Source: Halarchaeum nitratireducens
GTDB lineage: Archaea > Halobacteriota > Halobacteria > Halobacteriales > Halobacteriaceae
Direction: 5' to 3'
NCBI RefSeq assembly: GCF_014647155.1
Contig: NZ_BMOQ01000004.1
Location: forward strand, 62,001 to 126,000
Length of the DNA: 64,000 nt
A program made the position numbers and the translations under genes. Below, piece after piece: positions 9,597-17,446 of this stretch (position 1 is the stretch's first letter; every line of letters starts with the position of its first letter). The notes under the pieces are model-generated. The model did no database searches, was not told where the DNA came from, and saw nothing but the letters and a program-made list of their open reading frames with translations.

Positions 9597-10462
9597 GCAT
9601 TCTAGTCGACGAAGACACCCGCGTCGTCGTGCAGGGTATCACGGGCGGCGAGGGTAAGTTCCACACCGAACAGATGATCGAGTACGGGACGAACGTCGTC
9701 GCCGGCACGTCGCCCGGCAAAGGCGGTCAGGAGGTCGCCGGCGTCCCGGTCTATGACACCGTGGAGGAAGCCGTCGAAGCGGAGGACGCCGACGCCTCGG
9801 TCGTCTTCGTCCCGCCCGCGTTCGCCGCGGACGCCATCTTCGAGGCCCTCGACACGGACCTCGACCTCGTCGTCGCCATCACGGAGGGCATCCCGACACA
9901 GGACATGGCGAAGGTCAACAAGCGCCTCGATGAGGTCGACACGCGCCTACAGGGCCCGAACTGCCCCGGCATCATCACGCCCGGCGAGTCGAAACTCGGC
10001 ATCCTCCCGGGGAACATCTTCTCCGAGGGGAACGTCGGTCTCGTCTCGCGCTCCGGCACCCTCACCTACCAGGTCGTCGACTCGCTCACCCAGCGCGGCA
10101 TCGGGCAGACGACCGCCATCGGAATCGGCGGCGACCCCATCATCGGCACGTCGTTCATCGACGCGCTCGAACTCTTCGAGAACGACCCCGACACCGACGC
10201 CGTGGTCATGTGCGGCGAAATCGGCGGCGAGGACGAGGAGGAGGCCGCCGCGTACATCGCCGAGCACATGGACACGCCCGTCGCGGGCTTCATCGCCGGC
10301 CGCACCGCGCCCCCGGGCAAGCGCATGGGGCACGCCGGCGCCATCGTCTCCGGCTCCGGGACGGGAACCGCCGCGTCCAAGATCGACGCGCTCAACGACG
10401 CCGGCGTTCCCGTGGGTGACACCCCCGAGGAAGTCGCCGACGACGTCGAAGATCTGCTGTAA
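9593..10462 (+). CDS. sucD: Succinyl-CoA synthetase (ADP-forming) alpha subunit
   Basis: The 289-residue CoA-binding and phospho-histidine subunit. It opens [20 protein letters not shown], with the CoA-binding Rossmann fold, [17 protein letters not shown] near residue 123, and [15 protein letters not shown] near residue 245, in which the histidine is phosphorylated. Length is normal. It follows sucC with a 4-nt overlap and is the last gene of the pair; a 170-nt gap without features separates it from the next gene. Confidence 0.97.
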   Translation: MSILVDEDTRVVVQGITGGEGKFHTEQMIEYGTNVVAGTSPGKGGQEVAGVPVYDTVEEAVEAEDADASVVFVPPAFAADAIFEALDTDLDLVVAITEGIPTQDMAKVNKRLDEVDTRLQGPNCPGIITPGESKLGILPGNIFSEGNVGLVSRSGTLTYQVVDSLTQRGIGQTTAIGIGGDPIIGTSFIDALELFENDPDTDAVVMCGEIGGEDEEEAAAYIAEHMDTPVAGFIAGRTAPPGKRMGHAGAIVSGSGTGTAASKIDALNDAGVPVGDTPEEVADDVEDLL

Positions 10463-10632
10463 GCGACGCGGCGCACCCGCCGGCCGTTCTCCGTTTTCGC
10501 GTTCGGCTTCTCCGCTCTGCCGGCCGGTCGCTCCCCTCGCATCGGGCGTTTCGTCTCGACCGACCGGGGACGACACGCCTCGGGCCGCACCGACCCGGGA
10601 AGTTAAAGGTGCCCCCGTCCCCACGCTCGCTC

Positions 10633-10944
10633 ATGCCGGCCGACACCACTGCGGGGCGTCTCCCCGGATTCTTCTACCGATTCGCTCACCCGGCGCTCGC
10701 CGTCGTCAGCACCGTCGGGAGCCTCTTCTGGCTCGTCGGCTTCGCCCTCGCCGGCGCCGGCGTCGCGCTCCGCGCGAGCGATCCCGCGACCGCGTACCCC
10801 CTGTTTTTCTACGGGTCGATCGCCAGCCTCGTCGGCATCGCCGCCATCGGCGCCGTCGTCGGCTATCTCGTCGTCCTCTGGCTCCTCCGTGACGTCCTCG
10901 GCGTGCTCGACCGGGAGAAACCCGAACCGGGCGCGCGCCGCTAG
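10633..10944 (+). CDS. Two-helix haloarchaeal membrane protein, function unknown
   Basis: A 103-residue protein with two strongly hydrophobic segments (about residues 20-45 and 57-85) and a charged C-terminal tail DREKPEPGARR. The ATG at 10633 was chosen because AGTTAAAGG lies about 28 nt upstream, a typical TATA position for a leaderless transcript; a GTG eight codons upstream is less likely. No family was recognised. It stands alone between sucD and the methyltransferase gene. Confidence 0.65.
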   Translation: MPADTTAGRLPGFFYRFAHPALAVVSTVGSLFWLVGFALAGAGVALRASDPATAYPLFFYGSIASLVGIAAIGAVVGYLVVLWLLRDVLGVLDREKPEPGARR

Positions 10945-10988
10945 CGACGCATCAGAACCGTTAATCCATCGAGGTGATACGCTCTCGC

Positions 10989-12023
10989 ATGGAGACTACC
11001 CATCGCGTCGTCGCGGCCGACGCGCGGGACCTCGGCGCCCTCGACGACGACAGCGTCGATCTCGTCGTCACCTCCCCGCCCTACCCGATGGTCGAGATGT
11101 GGGACGACCTCTTCTGCGATCTCGATCCCGCCGTCGGCGACGCGCTCGACGCCGGCGACGGTCAGCGCGCCTACGACGCGATGCACCGGATTCTCGACGA
11201 CGTCTGGGACGAGATCGCGCGCGTCCTCGCCCCCGGCGGGCTCGCGTGCCTCGACGTCGGCGACGCGACTCGAACCGTCGAGAACTACCGGGTCTACCGC
11301 AACCACGCTCGCGTCGCCGACGCGTTCGCCGAGCGCGGCTTCCATCCCCTCCCGGGGGTCCTCTGGCGCAAACCCACCAACACCGCCGCGAAGTTCATGG
11401 GGAGCGGGACCCTCCCACCCAACGCCTACGTCACCCTCGAGCACGAACACGTGCTCGTCCTCCGCAACGGCCCCGAACCCCGGGATTTCCCGCCCCACGA
11501 CCCCGACCGCTACGCCGCCGCGTACTTCTGGGAGGAACGCAATCGTTGGTTCAGCGACGTCTGGACCGACGTCCGGGGCCGCCGACAGTCGCTTCCCGCC
11601 GCACGCGGCGAGCGCGAGCGCTCCGCCGCCTACCCCTTCGAGATCCCGTATCGGCTCATCAATATGTTCAGCGTCCGGGGCGACACCGTCCTCGATCCCT
11701 TCTGGGGGACCGGCACGACGACGCTCGCCGCGATGGCCGCCGCGCGCCACTCCGTCGGCTACGAACTCGACGACGGCCTCGTCGAGGGGTTCGCGAAGCG
11801 CGCCGCCGACGTCGAAACGTTCAGCGCTGACGTCGCCCGCGACCGACTGGAGCGCCACCGCGAGTTCGTCCGCGAGAGCGACGCCGCCTTCGACTACGAC
11901 GCCACCCACTACGACGTCCCCGTGAAGACCAAACGCGAACGCGACATCCGCCTCTACCGCGTCAGTGACGTCGAACGCGAAGCGTGGGGCTACCGAACGA
12001 AACACGATCCGATCAGAGGGTGA
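10989..12023 (+). CDS. zim: Beta-class DNA methyltransferase, probably m4C CTAG methylase (Zim)
   Basis: A 344-residue SAM-dependent DNA amino-methyltransferase. The catalytic motif IV is TSPPYPMVEMW (residues 28-38), the S-P-P-Y form typical of N4-cytosine enzymes. The SAM-binding motif I, DPFWGTGTTTLAA, comes near residue 236, after motif IV, which is the beta-class order. No restriction endonuclease gene is adjacent, so it looks like an orphan methylase. Haloarchaea widely carry an orphan CTAG N4-cytosine methylase called Zim, and the TSPPYPMVEMW form and length fit it. The CTAG specificity is inference from that resemblance. The gene ends 41 nt before the tRNA-Val gene on the other strand. 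Confidence 0.82.
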   Translation: METTHRVVAADARDLGALDDDSVDLVVTSPPYPMVEMWDDLFCDLDPAVGDALDAGDGQRAYDAMHRILDDVWDEIARVLAPGGLACLDVGDATRTVENYRVYRNHARVADAFAERGFHPLPGVLWRKPTNTAAKFMGSGTLPPNAYVTLEHEHVLVLRNGPEPRDFPPHDPDRYAAAYFWEERNRWFSDVWTDVRGRRQSLPAARGERERSAAYPFEIPYRLINMFSVRGDTVLDPFWGTGTTTLAAMAAARHSVGYELDDGLVEGFAKRAADVETFSADVARDRLERHREFVRESDAAFDYDATHYDVPVKTKRERDIRLYRVSDVEREAWGYRTKHDPIRG

Positions 12024-12064
12024 GTCGGAACCGCGACCCCCTTCACGAGCGGCAAGGAACCGAG

Positions 12065-12139
12065 TGGGTCGGGGCGGATTCGAACCGCCGGCCTGCTCCG
12101 TGTGAAGGAGCCGTCATAACCGGACTAGACCACCGACCC
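12065..12139 (-). tRNA. tRNA-Val (anticodon CAC)
   Basis: On the minus strand the 75 nt fold as a tRNA: acceptor GGGTCGG pairs with CCGACCC, anticodon stem GCTCC/GGAGC encloses loop TTCACAC with anticodon CAC, and T stem GGCGG/CCGCC encloses TTCGAAT. The discriminator base is A, no CCA is encoded, and there is no intron. It reads GUG valine codons. It is convergent with the methyltransferase gene. Confidence 0.95.
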
Positions 12140-12216
12140 GCACGACGTGGTAGCGGCAGGGCGGACTTAAGGCTGCTTATTCGACCCCGATCGCCGACGC
12201 GGTCCCACACACCGTG

Positions 12217-12747
12217 TCAGTACGTGGGTTCGTCTTCGGGGACGCCGTTGCGGGCGTTGAGGAGTCTGGCGAGCGTGAACAGCGCGTCCGAGAGGCGGTT
12301 GAGGTAGACGACGACGGTCTCGTTGATCGCCTCGTCCTCGGCGAGCGCGACGGCGCGGCGTTCGGCGCGCCGGGCGACCGAGCGAGCGTGATGAAGGGAC
12401 GCGCCGGACTCGCTCCCTCCGGGGAGGACGAAGTTGGTGAGCGGCTCGAGTTCGTCGTCGGCGTCGTCGATCCAGCCCTCGACGGTCTCGACGTGTGCGT
12501 CGGTGATTCGAGGGTCCTCGTCGGGGTCGGGATTGGCGAGGTCGGCCTGCGCGACGTGGAGGTGATGCTGTGCGTCGTGGAGGGCGCGATCGACGTCGTC
12601 GTAGCCCGTCGGGAGCGCGACGCCGAGGAGGCTGTTCACCTCGTCGACGGTGCCGTAGGCCTCGATCCGGGGGTTCGTCTTGGAGACGCGTTCCGCTCCG
12701 CGGAGGTCGGTGCGGCCTTCGTCGCCGCGGCCGGTGTAGATGGTCAC
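12217..12747 (-). CDS. Cob(I)yrinic acid a,c-diamide / cobalamin adenosyltransferase, PduO type
   Basis: A 176-residue ATP:co(I)rrinoid adenosyltransferase that makes adenosylcobalamin. The ATP-binding N-terminus is VTIYTGRGDEGRTDL, followed by EAYGTVDEVNSLLGVA near residue 29 and FVLPGGSESGASLHHARSVA near residue 115, then RRAERRAVAL and YLNRLSDALFTLAR. This is the PduO (not CobA/BtuR) family. The start is a GTG at 12747 that overlaps the stop of the upstream glutaredoxin-like gene (GTGA). Its product would serve methylmalonyl-CoA mutase or B12-dependent ribonucleotide reductase; coupling to propionate metabolism is inference. Confidence 0.93.
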   Translation of the reverse strand: MTIYTGRGDEGRTDLRGAERVSKTNPRIEAYGTVDEVNSLLGVALPTGYDDVDRALHDAQHHLHVAQADLANPDPDEDPRITDAHVETVEGWIDDADDELEPLTNFVLPGGSESGASLHHARSVARRAERRAVALAEDEAINETVVVYLNRLSDALFTLARLLNARNGVPEDEPTY

Positions 12748-13001
12748 GTCCCCGCCTCGGCGTCCGCGAGCGTTCGTTCGACGTAGGTACAGATGTTCTC
12801 GGATTCGGGCATCGTGACGCCGCGTTCGTCGTCGACGAGGACGGGGACGGCCCGCTGGCCGCTGATTCGCTTGACCGCGTCGCGCTCGGAGTGCAGGGCC
12901 GCCGTCCACACCGTCTCGTAGTCGATGTCGTTCGCGTCGAGGGCGTCGTGCACCCGCTCGCAGTAGGGACACCCCTCCAGCGCGTAGAGCGTGATACTCA
13001 C
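12744..13001 (-). CDS. Glutaredoxin-like protein
   Basis: An 85-residue thioredoxin-fold protein with the redox motif CPYC near residue 10 (VSITLYALEGCPYCERVHDA), the cis-proline segment RAVPVLVDD near residue 50, and a C-terminal ESENICTYVERTL helix. This is the classical glutaredoxin layout. The GTG at 13001 places the first beta strand at the N-terminus; the frame runs 21 codons upstream but encodes only Arg-rich sequence. Its stop overlaps the adenosyltransferase start, so the two form a translationally coupled pair; a role in keeping thiols or corrinoids reduced is speculation. Confidence 0.87.
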   Translation of the reverse strand: MSITLYALEGCPYCERVHDALDANDIDYETVWTAALHSERDAVKRISGQRAVPVLVDDERGVTMPESENICTYVERTLADAEAGT

Positions 13002-13123
13002 GCCGACGTGTGCGTGTCGCGGGGCAAAGAAGGTCCCGCCTGTGCGTCGTCCGCGGCGTCGCACGCCCGCGCCCGCTCGGTGCGGCGAGTGCCTTTATGC
13101 GTCCGTCTCTCCTCGATAGAGGC

Positions 13124-13546
13124 GTGCGATACAGCGCGTTCGGGGCGACGTTCGACATCGACACGAGCCCGCTGGACGTCGCGGAGTCGTCGCTCCGCGC
13201 ACAGCTCGCGTCGTACGAACGCGGGGGGCGAACGGCGTTCGACGTCGGCGTGACTTACGCCGAGGGGTTCACGGGCGAGGTGATGGCCGCGATGGCGGCG
13301 ATCCCGTACGGGGAGACACGGACGTACGGCGACCTCGCGGCGACGCTCGATAGCGCGGCGGTCGCGGTCGGGCAGGCCTGCGGGCGCAACGCCGTCCCGA
13401 TCGTCGTCCCGTGCCATCGCGTCGTCGCGGCGGACGGTCTCGGGGGGTTCTCGATCGACCACCCGGACGCGCTCGGGGTGAAGCGGCGCCTGCTCGAACA
13501 CGAGGGCGCACTCGACGGCTCGCGGCAGGCGACGCTACCGGTGTAG
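13124..13546 (+). CDS. ogt: Methylated-DNA--[protein]-cysteine S-methyltransferase
   Basis: A 140-residue suicide alkyltransferase that removes O6-alkyl groups from guanine. The catalytic site is VPCHRVV (Cys near residue 97), preceded by the arginine-finger region IPYGETRTYGDLA and VGQACGRNAVP. Start choice: the GTG at 13124 (VRYSAFGATFDIDT) has a TATA-like CCTTTATGC about 29 nt upstream, as a leaderless gene would; an ATG at 13097 lies inside that box and adds nine residues. It is divergent from the glutaredoxin-like gene. Confidence 0.9.
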   Translation: MRYSAFGATFDIDTSPLDVAESSLRAQLASYERGGRTAFDVGVTYAEGFTGEVMAAMAAIPYGETRTYGDLAATLDSAAVAVGQACGRNAVPIVVPCHRVVAADGLGGFSIDHPDALGVKRRLLEHEGALDGSRQATLPV

Positions 13547-13564
13547 CGCGCTCGGTCCCGATAC

Positions 13565-13571
13565 GTTAAAC
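13565..13571 (+). promoter_or_regulatory. TATA-like box of the zinc-ribbon gene
   Basis: GTTAAAC is centred 28 nt before the ATG at 13596 in an otherwise GC-rich gap of 49 nt after the alkyltransferase stop. Confidence 0.5.
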
Positions 13572-13595
13572 ACCCTCGCGCGTCGACCCGGAGGC

Positions 13596-13763
13596 ATGGC
13601 CACGGAGCTCGATCACGACTGTCCGGAGTGCGAGGAGGAGCAGACGTTCTACCGCGCGGCGGCGACCAACCTCCACCTCGGGCTGAAGACGAAGTGGTAC
13701 TGCCCGGAGTGCGACTACGGGTTCGTCCGCGTGAACGGCGACATCGACTCGTCGACGGCGTAA
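13596..13763 (+). CDS. Small zinc-ribbon protein
   Basis: A 55-residue protein with two paired-cysteine knuckles, CPEC near residue 9 and CPEC near residue 38, spaced for one zinc ribbon. It opens MATELDHDCPECEEEQTFY. A TATA-like GTTAAAC lies about 28 nt before the ATG, so the transcript is leaderless. Proteins of this size and pattern are common in haloarchaea and may bind nucleic acid or partner proteins; no function is established here. A T5 tract follows the stop by 9 nt. Confidence 0.82.
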   Translation: MATELDHDCPECEEEQTFYRAAATNLHLGLKTKWYCPECDYGFVRVNGDIDSSTA

Positions 13764-13772
13764 GAAGGACCG

Positions 13773-13777
13773 TTTTT
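13773..13777 (+). terminator. T-tract terminator after the zinc-ribbon gene
   Basis: Five consecutive T residues follow the TAA by 9 nt in the 26-nt gap between convergent genes; archaeal polymerase stops at such U-tracts. No strong hairpin is needed or seen. Confidence 0.4.
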
Positions 13778-13789
13778 CGCGCTCGCGCG

Positions 13790-14179
13790 TCAGTCCCGCG
13801 TGGCGTGCTCGTAGAACGCGATGGCCGCGCCGAGCAGCGTGAGGTTCTGCAGGAACGACGTGAGCTCCTCGCCGCGCGACTCCTCATCGACGTTCCAGAA
13901 GTCGTGCATGACCGGCGTGACGCCGAGGAAGAACCCGGCGATGCTGGCGGCGGCGAGCCGGGGGAGCTTCCAGAAGCCGATGCTCGCGCTCCCGCCGAGG
14001 AGGAGCGCGCTCGCCGCGGGGACGAGCTTGTCGGGGGCCGGGACGCCCTTCGCGTCCGCGTAGGCGATGCGACCGTCGAGGTTGGTGAGGTTCCGGATGG
14101 CGAGGATCGCGAGACCGCTCGCAAAGAGGAGGCGACTCAATCGTGACGGGACAGTGCCCGTGTCGTCAGCGTCCGTCAT
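13790..14179 (-). CDS. DoxX-like membrane protein
   Basis: A 129-residue membrane protein with four hydrophobic segments. The central part RIAYADAKGVPAPDKLVPAASALLLGGSA-like arrangement (positions 37-65), followed by a HDFW motif near residue 91, is characteristic of the DoxX/SURF4-like family, which in prokaryotes is linked to respiratory or thiosulfate metabolism but is mostly uncharacterised. A TATA-like CTATACC lies about 25 nt before the ATG at 14179. It is convergent with the zinc-ribbon gene. Confidence 0.8.
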   Translation of the reverse strand: MTDADDTGTVPSRLSRLLFASGLAILAIRNLTNLDGRIAYADAKGVPAPDKLVPAASALLLGGSASIGFWKLPRLAAASIAGFFLGVTPVMHDFWNVDEESRGEELTSFLQNLTLLGAAIAFYEHATRD

Positions 14180-14282
14180 CGGCGTAACCGGAGGGTATCG
14201 ATCGGTATAGTCGTCTCCCTCTCCGAGAGTACCGCCGGTATCGGTCGCCGTGTCGCGGGCCGCGCGCCGCGTGACGGAGAGC

Positions 14283-15956
14283 CTAGTACTCGGGATCCCG
14301 CGGTCCGCGCTCGACGACGCCGGGGTCCGCGCTCCCGACGGCGTTCGGGTCGCTCGCCGTGAGGGAGTCGTGGAGGTCCGGGATGTCGGCGAGCGACGGG
14401 CCGGTGTCGTCGCTCGGGGGACGCGGTGCCGGACCGGCGCCGCCCGCCGAACGCGCCGCCCGTCGCGCGCGGTCGGTCGCGTCCTCGTTCGCGGCGTCGT
14501 CGCGCTTCGCGGCGACGCGGTCGCGCGAGCGATCGAGATCCGCGGCCTCGTAGTGTTCGACGGCGGCGTCGAGGTGCGTCTCCACCGCCCCGTCGTCCTC
14601 GCGGCGGGCGAGGAGCGCGAGGCGCTCGTGACGCTGACCGCGGAGGTGATGTCGGATCTCGTCGGCGCGCGTCTCCGGGATGTCGTACGCCGCGAGCGCG
14701 TCGAGACCGTCCTCCAACACCCCGACGGCCCCGGCGTGGTCGCCCGCGGCCGAACGCGCGTTCGACGCCACGACCGTCCGACTGTAGAGCGGGTCCCAGG
14801 GCGCCACGTCGTCGTCCGGGCAGGACGCGGCGACGTCGCGGGCGCGCTCGAAGGCCGCGATGGCGAGCGCGTGGTTCGTCGCGCTCCGGTGGCGGTGGCC
14901 GACGGCGCGCGCTCGCTCGTAGCGCGCGCGGACGCGGATCCAGTCGAGGTCGGCGGGGACGGCGGCGAGCGCACCCTCGTAGCAGAGCTCGTCCGCGCGG
15001 GCGTCCGTTCTGCCGGTCTCGCCCGTCCAGTAACAGGCGTTGGCGAGCACGTATCGGAAGGTCTCCCGCGAGCGGCGGCTCGCGGGGCCGCAGAGCGCGC
15101 GCCACGCCGCGCCGCGTTCGCGGTACTCGGCGGTGACCGCTCGGTCCTTCAGCCGAGCGTAGTCGTTGCCGTCGCCGCTCTCGTGCGCCCCCGCGACGTC
15201 GCGGGCCGCGTCGATCCCGCGGTCGCGGGCGAGCGCGGCGAGCCAGTACGCTCGGAAGCGGCCGTCGCCGCGGTGCGCGAGTCGGACGAGGTCGTAGCCG
15301 AGGGCCCGGACGGTGTCGAGGCCGTGGACCGCGACCAGATCACCGAGGGCGTCGAGCGCGTCCACCTCGCCGATCTCGGCCGCCGAATCGAGGCCGTCGA
15401 CGAGCGCCTCGAAGGCTTCGGGACCGGTGACCGCGAGGCCGTTGGTACCGCGCGCGGCGGCGCGACAGAGCGCGTATCGGCGGGCGTGAAGTTCATCGGA
15501 GGCCGTCCCGCTCGCGTCGGCGAGCGCGTCGACGAGCGCGACGATCCCCTCGGTGTCGAGGGCGTGCGCGCAGGCGTGGACGGCGGCGACGGCGGTTCCA
15601 CGGGCCGCGACGAGCGAGCGCGCGGCGTCACCGTCGCCGCGGAGGGCGTCGGTCAGGGTGGCGCCGAGCGTCGGGCCGAGGAGGGGGATCGCGCTCCGGC
15701 CGTCCTCGGCGGTCAGTCGGAGGCGGACGACGCCCGCGCCGTCGGGCACGACGACGATGAGGCGATCGTCGCCGTCCCCGTCCTCGCGCGTCATGCGCAC
15801 GCGCTCGTCGGGCGTCGACGCCGTGACGTCGCTGGGTAGTCGGCAGTCGTAGCGCCGGCGCGCGTCGTCGCCGCTCTCGTGCGCCCCGGCGACGCGTGAA
15901 ACCGTGGCGTCGCGGCCGTCGGCGAGCGTGTGCGTCCAGCGGAAGCGTTGCGCCAT
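14283..15956 (-). CDS. Uncharacterised haloarchaeal TPR-like helical repeat protein
   Basis: A 557-residue soluble protein I could not assign. Residues 1-95 look like a small beta domain (MAQRFRWTHTLADGRDATVS, then LIVVVPDGAGVVRLRL). From about residue 100 on it is almost wholly alpha-helical, with A-L-x-x-A patterns resembling tetratricopeptide repeats (RARYERARAV, IAAFERARDVAA, AVGVLEDGLDALAAYDIPE). The last 70 residues are disordered, Pro/Asp-rich. The nonapeptide VAGAHESGD occurs twice, near residues 22 and 254, with almost the same DNA. The start at 15956 was chosen as the last ATG before a noncoding-looking stretch and is preceded by 120 nt to the divergent SDR gene. A scaffolding role is possible. 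Confidence 0.72.
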   Translation of the reverse strand: MAQRFRWTHTLADGRDATVSRVAGAHESGDDARRRYDCRLPSDVTASTPDERVRMTREDGDGDDRLIVVVPDGAGVVRLRLTAEDGRSAIPLLGPTLGATLTDALRGDGDAARSLVAARGTAVAAVHACAHALDTEGIVALVDALADASGTASDELHARRYALCRAAARGTNGLAVTGPEAFEALVDGLDSAAEIGEVDALDALGDLVAVHGLDTVRALGYDLVRLAHRGDGRFRAYWLAALARDRGIDAARDVAGAHESGDGNDYARLKDRAVTAEYRERGAAWRALCGPASRRSRETFRYVLANACYWTGETGRTDARADELCYEGALAAVPADLDWIRVRARYERARAVGHRHRSATNHALAIAAFERARDVAASCPDDDVAPWDPLYSRTVVASNARSAAGDHAGAVGVLEDGLDALAAYDIPETRADEIRHHLRGQRHERLALLARREDDGAVETHLDAAVEHYEAADLDRSRDRVAAKRDDAANEDATDRARRAARSAGGAGPAPRPPSDDTGPSLADIPDLHDSLTASDPNAVGSADPGVVERGPRDPEY

Positions 15957-16076
15957 TCGTCTCCCCGAACGGGCTCGTCGGGTTTCACCCCCTCGGATCG
16001 CGCCCGACCCCCGGTGGCCGCGGCGCGACGTGCCGATTCCCCGGAGCACAATGGGGACGGGGCGCATAGATGAGGT

Positions 16077-16817
16077 ATGATCGAAGACGACAGCGTCGCG
16101 CTCGTCACGGGTGCATCGTCGGGGATCGGTGCGGAGACCGCCGTCCAGCTCGCCGAGGCCGGCGCGGACGTCGCGCTCGCCGCGCGCCGCGAGGGGCGCC
16201 TTCGAGAGGTCGCGGACCGCGTCGAGGCGACGGGCAGCGAGGCGCTCGTCGTCCCCGCGGACGTCAGCGAGCGCGACGAGGTCGTTCGCATGGTCGCCGA
16301 CACCGTCGACGAACTCGGCGGGCTCGACGTCCTCGTGAACAACGCGGGCGTGATGCTCCTCGAAGCCGTCGCGGACGCCGACCCGTCGAACTGGCGGACG
16401 ATGATCGAGGTGAACCTCATCGGGCTGATGAACGCCACGAAGGAGGCGCTCCCGCACCTCCGCGAGGGCGGCCACGTGATCAACGTCTCGTCGGTCGCGG
16501 GCCGCGTCGCGGGCGAGACGTCGAGTGGATACAGCGCCACGAAGTTCGGCGTCAACGCCTTCACCGAGGGGCTCCGCCAGGAGGAGGCCGACAACGGCCT
16601 GCGGACGACGCTGATCGAACCCGGATTCGTCGAGACCGAGCTCGCCGATCACATCCCCGACGAGGACATCCAGGACCACACCGAGGAGATGCTCGCGGAG
16701 ATGGACGTCCTCCAGCCCGCGGACATCGCGCGCGCCATCGTCTACGCGACCGATCAGCCCGAACACGTGAGCGTCAACGAGCTCATGGTGCGTCCGACCG
16801 GCCAGGGACAGCCGTAA
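16077..16817 (+). CDS. SDR family NAD(P)-dependent oxidoreductase
   Basis: A 246-residue classical short-chain dehydrogenase. The cofactor loop is VTGASSGIG (residues 10-18), the structural motif is NNAG near residue 88, and the catalytic Ser-Tyr-Lys are in NVSSVAG and SGYSATKFG near residues 142 and 152. LIEPGFVETEL follows the active site. An acidic or basic residue after beta-2 (AARREGRL) suggests NADP(H). Sequence resembles the YdfG/serine dehydrogenase-like group, but the substrate cannot be fixed. Confidence 0.9.
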   Translation: MIEDDSVALVTGASSGIGAETAVQLAEAGADVALAARREGRLREVADRVEATGSEALVVPADVSERDEVVRMVADTVDELGGLDVLVNNAGVMLLEAVADADPSNWRTMIEVNLIGLMNATKEALPHLREGGHVINVSSVAGRVAGETSSGYSATKFGVNAFTEGLRQEEADNGLRTTLIEPGFVETELADHIPDEDIQDHTEEMLAEMDVLQPADIARAIVYATDQPEHVSVNELMVRPTGQGQP

Positions 16818-16889
16818 CGCTACGGCGCGTCCGTCTCTCGGACGGTACGGGACGAGCGCCGTCGTGCTCGGAGCGGGCTTTCGCCACCG

Positions 16890-16897
16890 CTTTACTC
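16890..16897 (+). promoter_or_regulatory. TATA-like box of the NYN gene
   Basis: CTTTACTC is centred about 26 nt before the ATG at 16919, giving a leaderless transcript. Confidence 0.45.
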
Positions 16898-16918
16898 GCG
16901 GGCCGCCCAGTGAGCGGT

Positions 16919-17377
16919 ATGGAACGGCTCCGTGACGCCCTGACGGGCGGCGAGGCGGGCGTCGCGCTCTTCGTCGACGGCCCGAACGTCCTGCGCGACG
17001 AGTTCGACGTCGACTTGGACGACGTACTGCACGCGGCCCGCGAGGAGGGACGGCTCGTCGTCTCGCGGCTCTACCTCGACGAACACGCGACGCCCGGCCT
17101 CATCCAGGCGGGCGAGGCGCGCGGCTACGACGTCCGCGTCACGAGCGGTGACGTGGACGTGAAACTCGCCGTCGACGCGACCGAACTCGTCCTGAGCGAG
17201 CACGTCGACCTGCTCGCCATCGCCTCGCGCGACACCGACTTCAAGCCCGTCCTGGAGAAGGCCGGGGAGAACGGCGTCGGGACGCTCGCCATCGCGCCGG
17301 GCGAACACGGCCGCTCGGACGCCCTGCGAAACGCCGCGGACGACGCGCTCGTCCTCGAAGAACCGGGCGGGGAGTAG
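16919..17377 (+). CDS. NYN domain protein (LabA/DUF88-like, PIN-type fold)
   Basis: A 152-residue protein with the NYN fold of predicted RNases. The first acidic site is VALFVDGPNVLRDEF near residue 16, where the Asp and Asn are catalytic in the family; SGDVDVKLAVDA near residue 79 and AIASRDTDFKPVLEKA near residue 101 supply the other Asp residues. All key acids are present, so activity is likely. A TTTACT box lies about 26 nt before the ATG. The role is presumably RNA processing or decay, but no target is known. Confidence 0.85.
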   Translation: MERLRDALTGGEAGVALFVDGPNVLRDEFDVDLDDVLHAAREEGRLVVSRLYLDEHATPGLIQAGEARGYDVRVTSGDVDVKLAVDATELVLSEHVDLLAIASRDTDFKPVLEKAGENGVGTLAIAPGEHGRSDALRNAADDALVLEEPGGE

Positions 17378-17446
17378 GTCCGACGCCCCGCACGGCGACG
17401 CGGCCGAACGGGCCGGGTTTTTCGTCGTGGAACCCCGACCCCCGGT

